Counted from the stretch's first letter, positions 1-9,366 are shown. The stretch: 64,000 bases of DNA from AEGEAN-183 sp045563675 (GCA_045563675.1 JBJLIX010000002.1:372001-436000); one strand, 5' to 3'. Numbers and translations are program-made. Notes: a model not told the origin generated them from the sequence alone.

Positions 1-299
1 GAATGTTCATAAATATTCGTTCCGATAATATTCTTTTAAATCTCCGCGGTGAAGAAGAAAGTGGTTATAAAATTCCTAAAGGTTTTTTATTCAACAAAAT
101 CTCTTGCCCAAACTATTTAGGTGAAATAATAGAATGGTTGGGATGGGCAATAATGACTTGGAGCTTTGCTGGACTGGTTTTTTTCTTTTGGACTATGGCA
201 AATTTAATTCCTAGGGCTTATTCAAACCATAAGTGGTACAAAAAACAATTCCCTGATTACCCTGCAGAGCGTAAAGCTATAGTACCTTATCTTTTATAA
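1..299 (+). CDS. Steroid 5-alpha-reductase family protein, C-terminal part
   Basis: This is the last ~98 codons of a gene that starts before the window; the frame is open from the first full codon. The end resembles the C-terminal domain of the 3-oxo-5-alpha-steroid 4-dehydrogenase family (NADPH-dependent membrane reductases). It has a YKIPKGFLF segment, then a SCPNYLGEIIEW block, a hydrophobic membrane segment, and a terminal HKWYKKQFPDYP...RKAIVPYLL block typical of the family. The ATG near position 3 is internal, because the conserved domain begins well upstream of it. The substrate could be a steroid, a polyprenol or another enone lipid; the sequence does not decide. It is followed by a pair of acyl-CoA dehydrogenase genes on the same strand. 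Confidence 0.8.
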   Translation, partial: MFINIRSDNILLNLRGEEESGYKIPKGFLFNKISCPNYLGEIIEWLGWAIMTWSFAGLVFFFWTMANLIPRAYSNHKWYKKQFPDYPAERKAIVPYLL

Positions 300-370
300 T
301 TTTTTCTTGTGTACTGATAAGACAAGAATTATTCTACACGCCTCACTTACAACCAACTAAGGAGTCTTTA

Positions 371-1561
371 ATGGATTTAGAATTTGGACCAGAATACGAT
401 GATTTTAGAAAAGAGGTTAAAACTTTCATTAAAGAAAATGAGGCAGTAAACCTAGTTGGTAAATCCTTAAGAAGCAAAGAAAGAGTAGATTGGCAACAGA
501 AGCTTATTGATCAAGGTTACTTCGCTAGGTCAATCCCAAAAGAATATGGCGGATTTGGCGGTGATACTGATATCCTAAAAACTAGAATAATTGCTGAAGA
601 ATTTTCTAAATCTCCAATACCAAAACCTCTTGGAGGACAAGGCATTCAAATGCTTGTGCCCACCCTTTTGGAATTGGGCACTGAGGAACAAAAACAGAAC
701 TATGTTAAATCTACTTTGAGAGGAGAGATTATTTGGTGCCAAGGTTATTCTGAACCAAATTCAGGCAGTGATCTAGCTAGTCTTCAAACCAAAGCAGTAC
801 TTGATGGTGATGAGTGGGTCATCAATGGTCAAAAAATCTGGACAAGTACCGCTAAATTCGCTCAGATGTGTTTTTGTTTAGTGAGAACTGAACCAGATGC
901 CCCAAAACACCAAGGAATAAGTTATCTGTTAATTCCTATGGATACTCCGGGAATTGAAATAAGACCCATTATGCAAATGACTGGTGATGCAGATTTTAAT
1001 GAAGTTTTTTTTACTGACGTTCGTATCCCAGCAACTAACATTGTTGGAAAACGCGGAGAAGGTTGGAAAGTAGCTAATGCAACACTGACGCATGAAAGAG
1101 GATCTTTAGCTGATCCAGATGTAATGATGAACAGACTTTATGCTCTTATAGATTTGATGAAATCTGAAACTATAGATGGACAAAGAGTAATAGATAAACC
1201 TGCTTTTAGAGATAGATTATTGAGAATACAAGGGAAAGTACTAGCTCAACAAGCCAATGCACTTAGATTACTATCTAGCTCTATTAATAAGGGACAAGAT
1301 ACTACTATGGCTAGATTTATAACTAAACTCATAGGTACAGAACTTAGACATGAATTAGAAGGGTTAGCAATTGATGCTATGGGAGAAATGGGAACTTTAT
1401 ATGAGGATAGTCCTCATTTAAGAGATAGCGGATCTTGGCAAATGTCTTATATGTACTTTTTAGGGTTAATTATTGGTGGAGGGACTAATCAGATCCAAAA
1501 AAATATTATTAGTGAGAGAGCCTTGGGTATGCCTAAAGAACCTAAAGTTCAAGGAGCGTAA
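371..1561 (+). CDS. Acyl-CoA dehydrogenase (first of a pair)
   Basis: A 396-residue FAD-dependent acyl-CoA dehydrogenase that would introduce an alpha-beta double bond into an acyl-CoA thioester and pass electrons to ETF. The N-terminal helical domain is followed by the conserved YSEPNSGSD motif (about residues 126-134), an INGQKIWTS block, and a C-terminal GGTNQIQKNIISERALG segment. An AAGGAG Shine-Dalgarno lies just upstream of the ATG. The stop codon is one base from the start of a second, divergent acyl-CoA dehydrogenase, so the two are probably co-transcribed and may form one heteromeric enzyme, as paired FadE proteins do in actinobacterial sterol degradation. The substrate is unknown. 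Confidence 0.92.
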   Translation: MDLEFGPEYDDFRKEVKTFIKENEAVNLVGKSLRSKERVDWQQKLIDQGYFARSIPKEYGGFGGDTDILKTRIIAEEFSKSPIPKPLGGQGIQMLVPTLLELGTEEQKQNYVKSTLRGEIIWCQGYSEPNSGSDLASLQTKAVLDGDEWVINGQKIWTSTAKFAQMCFCLVRTEPDAPKHQGISYLLIPMDTPGIEIRPIMQMTGDADFNEVFFTDVRIPATNIVGKRGEGWKVANATLTHERGSLADPDVMMNRLYALIDLMKSETIDGQRVIDKPAFRDRLLRIQGKVLAQQANALRLLSSSINKGQDTTMARFITKLIGTELRHELEGLAIDAMGEMGTLYEDSPHLRDSGSWQMSYMYFLGLIIGGGTNQIQKNIISERALGMPKEPKVQGA

Positions 1562-1562
1562 T

Positions 1563-2705
1563 ATGTATTTTGGACTATCAGAAGAACAACAAAGCCTACA
1601 AGATAATATTAAAAAATACCTAGAGGATAATGCCTCTTTAGATACCATTAAAGAAGTAGCTAAGGGAGATTTAGATAAAGCTCAAAATATTCATAAAGGA
1701 CTCATTGAATTGGGTATTAGTGGACTCATGGTTCCTGAACAATATGGGGGCTTGGAATTGGATATGTTATTCGCCGTAGTTGTAGCAGGAGCACTAGGAT
1801 CAGGAACTGCACCAGTCCCCTACTCGGGAGCTTATGTCATGGCACCTATTGCTTTATCTTTAGGTGGGGATGATTCACAGAAAGAATATTGGTTACCTAA
1901 AATTGCTGGAGGTGAAGCAATAATAGGTGTTGGTATTTCAGAGTATATTGGGGCTAGAGAAGATGCAGATATTGCCTTTTCAGATGGCAAAATATCTGGG
2001 AGATCTCTATTTGTTATTGATGGAAAAGATGCTGATGCGTACATCTTAGCAAATAAAGCTGGTGAATTATTTCTAGTAAATTCTAAAGAAAAAGGAATAT
2101 CAGTTACTGACTTAACAACAGTAGATAAAACGCGTCCATCCATTGAGCTTAAGTTAGAAAATGTTAAAGCAGAAATATTGCCTTCTTCCGTGAATAGTCA
2201 GGAAGTTATAAATAAAGTGTTGGACGCTGGCAGGATAATGCTTGCTGCTGATAGCGTTGGAGCCTCGCAAGTTATGTTAGATAAATCAGTAGCATATTCA
2301 CTCGAAAGAAAACAATTTGGAAGAGTAATTGGTTCTTTTCAAGCAGTAAAGCATATGTGTGCTGAAATGGCTGCAGAGCTAGAGCCTTGTCACTCAATGA
2401 TATGGCATGCAGCACATTGTCACGACAATGACCCTTCTCAGGCAAGACTAATGGCCTGTCACACCAAAGCTCATGTTTCAGAAGTAGCTAAAGAAATTTC
2501 AAAAACTTCAACTGAAGTGCATGGAGGCATGGGGTTTACAGATGAACTAGGTTTGCATTATTGGTTTAAAAGAATTGGACTAAATAGACAATTACTGGGT
2601 TCTCCTGAAATAGTAAGGGAAGAAGCAGCAAGAATTCAAAACTTTGACCAATCTCCTAATGAGAGCCAAGGAAGTAAAGAGATAGAAAACCCTCTGCTTA
2701 CCTAA
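1563..2705 (+). CDS. Acyl-CoA dehydrogenase (second of a pair)
   Basis: A 380-residue acyl-CoA dehydrogenase family protein. The ATG at 1563 was chosen because AAGGAG lies 7 bases upstream and the protein then begins with the usual MYFGLSEEQQ; an in-frame ATG at 1473 would overlap the previous gene by 30 codons. The C-terminal half has YSLERKQFGRVIGSFQAVKH and GGMGFTDELGLHYW, both typical of the family. The middle domain lacks the SEPxxGSD motif of its partner (GISEYIGAREDAD stands there). This fits the non-catalytic or partner subunit of an alpha2beta2 enzyme. That subunit role is inference from the pairing. Confidence 0.9.
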   Translation: MYFGLSEEQQSLQDNIKKYLEDNASLDTIKEVAKGDLDKAQNIHKGLIELGISGLMVPEQYGGLELDMLFAVVVAGALGSGTAPVPYSGAYVMAPIALSLGGDDSQKEYWLPKIAGGEAIIGVGISEYIGAREDADIAFSDGKISGRSLFVIDGKDADAYILANKAGELFLVNSKEKGISVTDLTTVDKTRPSIELKLENVKAEILPSSVNSQEVINKVLDAGRIMLAADSVGASQVMLDKSVAYSLERKQFGRVIGSFQAVKHMCAEMAAELEPCHSMIWHAAHCHDNDPSQARLMACHTKAHVSEVAKEISKTSTEVHGGMGFTDELGLHYWFKRIGLNRQLLGSPEIVREEAARIQNFDQSPNESQGSKEIENPLLT

Positions 2706-3730
2706 AGAGAATAAAACTCAGCTGCAGTATTGCAGAAAAGATTGTCTTTATCTTTTTGATTAAAGTCTTGAGTTAGCCTCTTAAAGCCATTCCAAAGCAC
2801 ATGATAAGAAATTGACCTTTTATCCACTGGAAAATTACTTTCAAACATACATCGCTCAGGACCAAAACTTTTAATAGCATGAAGATAATATTTACCATGG
2901 CTATCAAATAATTCTTGAGACGAAGCAGGCTTTTCTCTTTTATGCCAACCCCATCCATTTATAGGCATAGCTAAACCTCCTAACTTCATATACACATTTC
3001 TCTGTTCAGACAATTCAGAAATAGAGTCCCTCCACTCAGGAAATATTTCTTCGTGTTTATTTGCATATGGACCTATGCCTAAAGGACCTCCAAGGTGATT
3101 TTGGACAATCTTAAGATTGGGAAAAATTTTAGATAACTCCAATAATTCTTTAATTTGCGTATGATAATTCCAAGCATCCATTGTTAAATTAAGAGCATCT
3201 AGTTGCTCTATGCCCTTCTGAAATTCATTATTTAGATAAATATGTCTTATAGGGTCAGAGTGTGAATTTCTGATTTCTTTACTTTCATCCCAACTTGCCC
3301 CGTGGCGAATTCCTTTAAATTTTCCTTTTCCCACTTCAATGTGAGCTTCTAAAATCTCTTTAGCAGAGCTTCCTAACATCATATCTACATGCCCAACTAT
3401 TCCTTCAATCTGTGCTTTTGATTTGTTAGCCTTTGCTTGTTCAGAAACTTCTTGAACAAATTTAGTTTCTCCCACTGGTTGCATTGCTTCAGAACCTGAC
3501 TCGAAGTAACCTTGTCCACATTCAACAAAAACTGTTTTAGTAACTTTATGTCCTGATTCAGTATCCTGCCAAAAGTCTTCTAATAAATAACGATTTTCTG
3601 CTCTTACTCCATCAGTTCTTGAAGGTCCAGGCCAAAGATGATGGTGTGGATCAATAATATTTATTTCTCGACCTAAAGTTTCTTCCGAAACCTGACTTAA
3701 CCAATCCTTTAGATCAAAAGAATTATTCAT
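2702..3730 (-). CDS. Amidohydrolase family (amidohydrolase 2) metal-dependent hydrolase
   Basis: A 342-residue TIM-barrel hydrolase of the PF04909 type, related to lactonases and decarboxylases acting on cyclic acids. Visible are the N-terminal metal motif DPHHHLW (residues 27-33), a VFVECGQGY strand, KGIRHGASWD, a NHLGGPLG loop and a CMFESNFPVDK segment near the C terminus that should carry the catalytic Asp. No signal peptide, so probably cytoplasmic. Its tail overlaps the convergent acyl-CoA dehydrogenase by 4 bases, and its start overlaps the end of the upstream peptidase gene by 8 bases, suggesting co-transcription. The substrate cannot be told from the sequence. Confidence 0.85.
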   Translation of the reverse strand: MNNSFDLKDWLSQVSEETLGREINIIDPHHHLWPGPSRTDGVRAENRYLLEDFWQDTESGHKVTKTVFVECGQGYFESGSEAMQPVGETKFVQEVSEQAKANKSKAQIEGIVGHVDMMLGSSAKEILEAHIEVGKGKFKGIRHGASWDESKEIRNSHSDPIRHIYLNNEFQKGIEQLDALNLTMDAWNYHTQIKELLELSKIFPNLKIVQNHLGGPLGIGPYANKHEEIFPEWRDSISELSEQRNVYMKLGGLAMPINGWGWHKREKPASSQELFDSHGKYYLHAIKSFGPERCMFESNFPVDKRSISYHVLWNGFKRLTQDFNQKDKDNLFCNTAAEFYSL

Positions 3731-5846
3731 TATTTAGACCACTAGCTATAATAGATAGAGCATAACCATACACATCAGCTATCTCTTCAATTCTTTTGCT
3801 CCTAGGAGTACCAGATCCGTGGCCTGCTCTTGTTTCTACTCTTAATAACACAGGGTTCTTACAACCCTGCATTTCTTGGAGTCTAGCTGCAAACTTATAA
3901 GAATGAGACGGAACAACTCTATCATCCCTATTAGCTGTAGTTATTAATGTAGGGGGATAACACTCCCCTTCCTTGATATTATGGTAAGGAGAATAAGAAA
4001 GTAAATTCAAAAATTCTTCCTTATTATCTACTGATCCATAGTCACTCTCCCAAGCCCATCCAATTGTAAACTTACTAAACCTCAACATATCCATAACTCC
4101 TACCTGAGGAATTGCTACTTTAAAGAGTTTAGGGTTTTGGAGCATAGTAGCGCCAACCAGCAGACCTCCGTTTGATCTTCCCTGGATTGCCGTTGATTGA
4201 CTGCTACCTAAGTTATTAGAATGTAAATATTTAGCTGCATAAGCAAAATCATCAAAAACATTTTGTTTGTTTAATAACATTCCCCCTTCATGCCAAATAT
4301 CTCCATATTCTGAACCTCCTCTTAAATTAGCAACAGCAATTAATCCTCCTTGGTTCATCCAAGCTAAATATGCTTTTCTAAAGCTAGGTAGAATAGAGAT
4401 ATTGAAGCCTCCATATCCATAAAGCAACACAGGTGTTTCAGAGTTAAGAAGTGTGTTTTTCTTATAACTTATATGTAGAGGAATCTTGGTACCATCCTTA
4501 GATTCATAAAATTTCAGTTCAGTTTTAAAGTTTGTAGACTGAAATTCTGGTAAAACTTCAGACCAGTCTTGCTCATACTTAAGGCTTGTCATATCTATCT
4601 TATAGATAGTTTTGGGAGTTATGTAATTGGTAAAACTGAAATAACTTAGCTTGTCTTTTCTACTTCCAGAAAATCCAGATATAGATCCCTTTTTAGGTAA
4701 ATCTAAGGAAGATAAAAATTTTCCACTCAAATCAAAAAAATCTATTCTTGCCTGGGTATCAACTAAATATTCAAGAACGAATTTATCATTTATTAGACTA
4801 AAATTTGTAATAGGCAAGTTTTTTTCTTTAACAACATCTGTCCAAGCAACCGAGCCTTTTAAAGTGACATCTACTTTAACTATTTTTCCGTTTGGAGAAT
4901 CTTTATTAGTAAAAAACCATAGATAATTACCTTTGCTTCCTATAAAAATATACGTTGCTTCAAGATTGCTGATTAAATGCTCAAAAGTTTTTTGATCTTG
5001 ATATTTTATATACACCCTATTTCTTTCATCTGTGCCTTCTCCTATGGATAAAACCCTATAAAGACTATCTTCGCTAACTTTCATATCAAAGGACCAATTA
5101 GGCTTGCTAGGCTCATGATAAATTAGCTTGTCTTTTGCTTGTGAAGTGCCAATTTCATGAAAATATAATTTCGGGTTTTTATTTATCTCTAAAAGAGAAT
5201 CTCCTTCTGGCTTAGGATATCTTTGATAATAAAACCCTGAATTGTCTGACTCCCATTCTCCATTTGAGAATTTAGTCCACTTAATTTCATCTTTTAGAAC
5301 CTCCTTATTAGAAACATTAATAACTTTCCATGTCTTCCAATCAGATCCTCCATCAGAAATTGAAAAAGCGACATACTCACCATTAGGACTAATGCTTACT
5401 GAAGATAAAGAAACCGTGCCATCATCAGAGAAGTTATTTGGGTCTATAAGCACCTCTTCATCACAAACATCACAAACTCGAAGAAAAAATTTAGACTGCT
5501 GCCATTCTCCGTTATTAAAAAAATAAAAAATTCTATTTCCTCTGGTCTCAGGAATGCTTTTTGAATCACCTGTCCAGATAGTTTCTAGATTGTTCCTTAT
5601 CTCTTTCCTGTATTTATTTCTAGATACATATCTTTTGGTTAATTTATTCTGAGAGTTCACCCAAGCTTTGACCTCTTCACTATTAAAGTCTTCTAGCCAC
5701 CTATAAGGGTCTTCTATCTTTACTTTATAAAATGAATCTACTTGTGGAACTTTTTTAGTAATTGGGTAGATTGGTTTGTTTGAACATGAAACAAATAGAA
5801 AAATGATTGAGGTTATAAAGAAAAACAGTGATCTTTTGGACTTCAT
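3723..5846 (-). CDS. Prolyl oligopeptidase family serine peptidase (S9A), lipoprotein
   Basis: A 707-residue S9A peptidase: beta-propeller N-terminal part and C-terminal alpha/beta hydrolase. The catalytic triad is visible as GRSNGG (Ser about 558), NRDDRVVP (Asp about 641) and RAGHGSGTP (His about 676); YGYGGFN and NLRGGSEYG match the oxyanion and glycine-rich blocks. The N terminus is a lipoprotein signal with lipobox FVSC at about 18-21 and Ser at +2, which would favour the outer membrane. Cytosolic family members lack this signal, so this copy probably degrades peptides imported into or present in the periplasm. It is divergent from the PhoD-like gene at 5921. Confidence 0.93.
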   Translation of the reverse strand: MKSKRSLFFFITSIIFLFVSCSNKPIYPITKKVPQVDSFYKVKIEDPYRWLEDFNSEEVKAWVNSQNKLTKRYVSRNKYRKEIRNNLETIWTGDSKSIPETRGNRIFYFFNNGEWQQSKFFLRVCDVCDEEVLIDPNNFSDDGTVSLSSVSISPNGEYVAFSISDGGSDWKTWKVINVSNKEVLKDEIKWTKFSNGEWESDNSGFYYQRYPKPEGDSLLEINKNPKLYFHEIGTSQAKDKLIYHEPSKPNWSFDMKVSEDSLYRVLSIGEGTDERNRVYIKYQDQKTFEHLISNLEATYIFIGSKGNYLWFFTNKDSPNGKIVKVDVTLKGSVAWTDVVKEKNLPITNFSLINDKFVLEYLVDTQARIDFFDLSGKFLSSLDLPKKGSISGFSGSRKDKLSYFSFTNYITPKTIYKIDMTSLKYEQDWSEVLPEFQSTNFKTELKFYESKDGTKIPLHISYKKNTLLNSETPVLLYGYGGFNISILPSFRKAYLAWMNQGGLIAVANLRGGSEYGDIWHEGGMLLNKQNVFDDFAYAAKYLHSNNLGSSQSTAIQGRSNGGLLVGATMLQNPKLFKVAIPQVGVMDMLRFSKFTIGWAWESDYGSVDNKEEFLNLLSYSPYHNIKEGECYPPTLITTANRDDRVVPSHSYKFAARLQEMQGCKNPVLLRVETRAGHGSGTPRSKRIEEIADVYGYALSIIASGLNNE

Positions 5847-5908
5847 AATTCTTAAATTAATAAACTTACTTTTAGTCTAAATCTTTACTTTATATAAGTT
5901 AATCTTAG

Positions 5909-5914
5909 TATGCT
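5909..5914 (+). promoter_or_regulatory. Candidate -10 element of the PhoD-like gene (leaderless start)
   Basis: TATGCT lies only 6 bases before the ATG at 5921, so a transcript from it would begin at or next to the start codon. No Shine-Dalgarno is seen between it and the ATG. A weak TTTACT stands about 19 bases upstream as a possible -35 box. Prediction by eye only. Confidence 0.3.
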
Positions 5915-5920
5915 AAAAAT

Positions 5921-6916
5921 ATGAAACTGAATAATACCATTAAGATAATTAGTCTTCTCCTCCTATCTACAGTTTGTTTAAAAGCTTTTAGTGGTGAAGA
6001 GAACAATTCTTATAGTTTGGGTTTTGGTTCCTGCTTAGATGAATCTAAACCCCAGAAAATTTGGTCTGCTATACAAAAAGAAGATATAAATGATTTTTTC
6101 TTTCTCGGTGATAATGTTTATGGGGATTCAGATTCTGGAGAGCTTACAAAAATGAGAACTTCCTATGAACAACAAGAATTAAATTTTCCTGAATGGTTAA
6201 AAAAATTAAAGCCTCTCGCCATTTGGGATGATCATGATTATGGAATAAATGATGGAGGTTCTGAATATAAGTTAAAACGTGAATCTCAAAAATTATTCCT
6301 TAAATTCTGGAAAGTCAGCAAAAAAGATAATAGATATAACCAGGAAGGTATTTATTTTTCAGAAACCAGAAAAGTTAATAATAAAAAGATTTTGTTACTT
6401 GGATTAGATACTAGATATTTTAGATCTTCACTAGAAGGAGAGAAGAGAGACTATCAGCCAACTAATGATAAGACCAAAACTATACTTGGTAAAAAACAAT
6501 GGGAATGGCTAGAAGAAAGGTTTAAAGAAGAAGCTGATATAATAATTCTCGCTTCTTCTATTCAAATCTTGGCAACTAATCATGGCTTTGAAAAATGGGG
6601 TAACTTTCCTCATGAGAGGGAAAGGCTCTTATCATTAATTAAAGACTTTAAAAAACCTGTTTTATTAATATCTGGCGATAGACATAAATCAGGAATATAC
6701 CAAAAAGATAACCTGTATGAGGTAACCAGCTCTTCTTTAAATAAACCTCTACCAAAATGGCTTTATGCAGTGTGGAATGAGACTGACTCGCTTCTTCAGG
6801 GAAAGATGCACTACATCATGAATTATGGATTAATAGAGATAAGCTCTAAAACCATAAATATATTTGTGAAAGATAACAAGGGCAAAGTTCTAGAAACAGT
6901 TCAAATTGATATTTAA
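5921..6916 (+). CDS. PhoD-like alkaline phosphatase family protein
   Basis: A 331-residue exported metallophosphoesterase of the PhoD-like family. A hydrophobic signal peptide occupies roughly residues 5-22. Metal-site motifs follow in the expected order: GSC (36-38, with the Cys that ligates iron in PhoD), GDNVYGD (63-69), WDDHDYG (102-108) and SGDRHKSG (251-258). It is shorter than Bacillus PhoD and lacks the N-terminal accessory domain, like the many phosphatase/phospholipase D relatives in marine bacteria. A role in releasing phosphate from organic esters in the periplasm is likely. The gene stands alone between divergent and downstream co-directional genes. Confidence 0.85.
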   Translation: MKLNNTIKIISLLLLSTVCLKAFSGEENNSYSLGFGSCLDESKPQKIWSAIQKEDINDFFFLGDNVYGDSDSGELTKMRTSYEQQELNFPEWLKKLKPLAIWDDHDYGINDGGSEYKLKRESQKLFLKFWKVSKKDNRYNQEGIYFSETRKVNNKKILLLGLDTRYFRSSLEGEKRDYQPTNDKTKTILGKKQWEWLEERFKEEADIIILASSIQILATNHGFEKWGNFPHERERLLSLIKDFKKPVLLISGDRHKSGIYQKDNLYEVTSSSLNKPLPKWLYAVWNETDSLLQGKMHYIMNYGLIEISSKTINIFVKDNKGKVLETVQIDI

Positions 6917-6974
6917 TGAAAATTGAAGAGTGTTTTAATTAGAGATAACATAGAAAGATCGGAAAGGTTAATAA

Positions 6975-7859
6975 ATGATCAGAACCAAAAACAAAACTCC
7001 TCCCTATTTAGGTGAAAACTTAAGCCAAATAAAGAAGCTTAAGTTACAAACCCACATCAACGATCTTGAGATTGATGGATTTACAGTAATTCCTCCTAAA
7101 AAGGTAGCTTCAATGCAATTTCTTAACAAGATAAGAAAAACGGTCTTGCGTATCTGTAATGAAAGAACAGGAAAAAAGTTTTCAATAAATAGAAACGGAG
7201 ATAAAGGAAAATATAAAGCTCAACCTCAAACCGAAAGTCAATTTTTACTCTATTATTTATTAATGGCAGACCCAATATTTGAGAAATGGTTAATGAACCC
7301 TACTCTAAACGTGATGATGGATTACCTCATGAAAGGAACCCAACAACTTTCGAGCATGACTGCCTTTGTAAAGTGGCAAGGAGAGGCTTATGGAGAAAAC
7401 TTAGGTTTACATAGCGATACTAGGCCTAGCACCCCAGAGGGGTTAATCCCCAACTCTTGGTTTGATGTCTCTAACTCAACTTATTGCTTAACAGACTACA
7501 ATAAAGAAAACGGAGCTATGGCAATGGTTCCAGGAAGCCATAGACTATATAGACAACCTAAACCTGGTGAAGGAGTTGATAAAGCAATTCCTGTTGAGGC
7601 AAAGGCAGGGTCATTAATAATATTTAATGGTGGTATTTGGCATGGAGCTTTCCCCAAAAAAACAGAAGGTTTGCGTTTAAATGTTACTAGCTATTTTTGT
7701 CATAGAAAGCTTAAAACACAAGAAGCTTATCAATGGAAAGTTACTAAAGAAATGATTGACAGGAATCCTCCTAAATTTGCTAAATTAGTAGGAGCAGATG
7801 ATGAATATGGGTGGAATGAAAAAGGGCCTGATTACAATAGACCCATTAAATACTTATAA
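6975..7859 (+). CDS. Phytanoyl-CoA dioxygenase (PhyH) family protein
   Basis: A 294-residue Fe(II)/2-oxoglutarate dioxygenase of the PhyH family. The facial triad is complete: H146-x-D148 in LGLHSDTRP and H223 in GGIWHGAFP. R234, in GLRLNVTSY, is placed to bind 2-oxoglutarate. PhyH enzymes hydroxylate diverse small molecules, so the substrate is open. The protein is unusually basic at the N terminus and has no signal peptide. It is followed after 27 bases by a beta-lactamase-fold hydrolase on the same strand, so the two may be co-expressed. A second PhyH gene lies at 34206. Confidence 0.88.
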   Translation: MIRTKNKTPPYLGENLSQIKKLKLQTHINDLEIDGFTVIPPKKVASMQFLNKIRKTVLRICNERTGKKFSINRNGDKGKYKAQPQTESQFLLYYLLMADPIFEKWLMNPTLNVMMDYLMKGTQQLSSMTAFVKWQGEAYGENLGLHSDTRPSTPEGLIPNSWFDVSNSTYCLTDYNKENGAMAMVPGSHRLYRQPKPGEGVDKAIPVEAKAGSLIIFNGGIWHGAFPKKTEGLRLNVTSYFCHRKLKTQEAYQWKVTKEMIDRNPPKFAKLVGADDEYGWNEKGPDYNRPIKYL

Positions 7860-7886
7860 ATAATTAATCTAACAAAAGGAGTTCAT

Positions 7887-9158
7887 ATGTCGTATCCAGA
7901 AAAAGTAGGTATGTCTAGCGAAAGGCTAGATCACATAGGTGCAACAATGCGTCGCTTAATAGATGAAAAAAAGATTCCAGGTACAGTAACTTTAGTTGCA
8001 AGAAAAGGAAAGGTAGTTCACTTTGAAGCAAATGGAATGAGAGATTTAGAAAGAGGCTTACCCATGGAAAAAGACACTATTTTTAGAATCTATTCCCAAT
8101 CAAAGCCTGTTACAGGTGCTGCCTTGATGATGCTCTTTGAAGAAGGGAAGTTTCTTATGACTGACCCTATCTCAAAATACCTTCCTGAATTCACAGACAT
8201 GAAAGTCTATGTTGGCGAGGAAAATGGAAAAATAAAGACAGAGCCAACTAACTCTCCAATTACGATACAACAACTCGCTTCACACACCTCCGGATTAAGC
8301 TATTCCTTTATGCCTGGTCCTGTAGGTGCTATGTATATTCAAGAAGAAACTGAAAGAGGTTTTGGAAATGCTCCAAGTGAAGGGGGAGAATTTTTTATAT
8401 CTGAACCAAAGAATCCTCCTTTTAAGAATTTAAGAGAGTGGACTAAAGCTCTTGCCGAACTACCTTTAGTAGCACAACCAGGAAGTATCTGGAATTACAG
8501 TGTTGGGATGGATGTTTTAGGTGCTCTTATAGAAGAGGTTTCAAAAATGAGTTTTGGAGAATTCTTGAAAGATAGAATATTTGATCCTCTAGGAATGGTT
8601 GACAGTGGTTTTATGGTGCCAGAAGAGAAATTAAATAGGTTTGCAGCTAACTATGGCCCTTTAGTTGGAAATATGATGTTAATGGATGACCCAGAAAAAT
8701 CAGGTTATAAGACTCCACCCCAACTTGAATCTGGAGGAGGAGGTCTTGTTAGCACAGCTGAAGACTATATGAAATTTGCTCTGATGTTACTAAATAAAGG
8801 AGAATTTGAAGGCAAAAGATACTTAGGTAAGAAAACAGTTGAGTTTATGACTGCGGATCATGTGGGCTCTGAGAGAGCGGGTGAAGGCTTAACTTCATTA
8901 TTTAATATGTTAGGAAGTGGTTATGCTGTAAAAGGCATGGGATTTGGGGTTACGGGATCCGTTGTAGTTAATCCAGCGCTTGCTGCACTACCTGTTTCTG
9001 AGGGTGTTTATAGTTGGGGTGGAGCAGCTAGTACTCACTTTTGGATTGATCATAAAGAGGATCTTTTAGGTATAGTTCACACGCAATTATTGCCAGACGG
9101 GACCTATCCAGTAAGAGAACTTATGCAATTAACTACTTATCAAGCCTTAATAGATTAA
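7887..9158 (+). CDS. Serine hydrolase, class C beta-lactamase / EstB-like family
   Basis: A 423-residue member of the beta-lactamase-related (PF00144) serine hydrolases, which include esterases, D-aminopeptidases and transesterases as well as class C beta-lactamases. The nucleophile motif is S70-Q-S-K73. A tyrosine motif appears as NYSVGMDVLG near residue 205, and a C-terminal SWGGAASTHFW block corresponds to the usual H/K-x-G region. There is no signal peptide, which argues against a periplasmic antibiotic-resistance enzyme and for an intracellular esterase. An AAAGGAG ribosome binding site precedes the ATG. No resistance function should be assumed. Confidence 0.88.
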   Translation: MSYPEKVGMSSERLDHIGATMRRLIDEKKIPGTVTLVARKGKVVHFEANGMRDLERGLPMEKDTIFRIYSQSKPVTGAALMMLFEEGKFLMTDPISKYLPEFTDMKVYVGEENGKIKTEPTNSPITIQQLASHTSGLSYSFMPGPVGAMYIQEETERGFGNAPSEGGEFFISEPKNPPFKNLREWTKALAELPLVAQPGSIWNYSVGMDVLGALIEEVSKMSFGEFLKDRIFDPLGMVDSGFMVPEEKLNRFAANYGPLVGNMMLMDDPEKSGYKTPPQLESGGGGLVSTAEDYMKFALMLLNKGEFEGKRYLGKKTVEFMTADHVGSERAGEGLTSLFNMLGSGYAVKGMGFGVTGSVVVNPALAALPVSEGVYSWGGAASTHFWIDHKEDLLGIVHTQLLPDGTYPVRELMQLTTYQALID

Positions 9159-9162
9159 TATC

Positions 9163-9366
9163 TTAAGATATTTTCCATTGAGCAGGCCTAGGCCTCTTTC
9201 CAACCCATATGAAATGATGACAAATCATAGTGGGATCAACATACTTTGGTCTATTTAAGATTTCTAGGTTCTTCTCGCTGCAATAAGAATCAATCTCTTC
9301 TTTAGAGTCAGCTATTAGATAATGTCTAACTTTAGATTTATCTATTGCCCTTGCTAACTCAGTCAT
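9163..9366 (-). CDS. Small protein of unknown function (67 aa)
   Basis: I do not recognise this protein. It is a 67-residue soluble polypeptide with two cysteines and a C-terminal CHHFIWVGKRPRPAQW stretch. The start overlaps the stop of the upstream lipoprotein gene by 4 bases, and it is the last gene of the yjbQ-lipoprotein-unknown group. The coupling to the upstream gene is the main argument that it is real. It ends 4 bases from the convergent hydrolase gene. Confidence 0.5.
   Translation of the reverse strand: MTELARAIDKSKVRHYLIADSKEEIDSYCSEKNLEILNRPKYVDPTMICHHFIWVGKRPRPAQWKIS

Noticed and set aside
1473..1562. Longer N-terminus for the second acyl-CoA dehydrogenase
   Set aside because: It would overlap the previous gene by 30 codons; the ATG at 1563 has its own ribosome binding site and gives the normal family start.
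7887..9158. A beta-lactamase resistance gene
   Set aside because: The fold is shared by many esterases and peptidases, there is no signal peptide, and the Tyr and Lys-Thr-Gly motifs are not those of a class C beta-lactamase.
9157..9172. Palindrome AATATCTTAAGATATT as a terminator
   Set aside because: It has no loop and no T run, and it lies in the stop codons of two convergent genes. In AT-rich DNA this can arise by chance.
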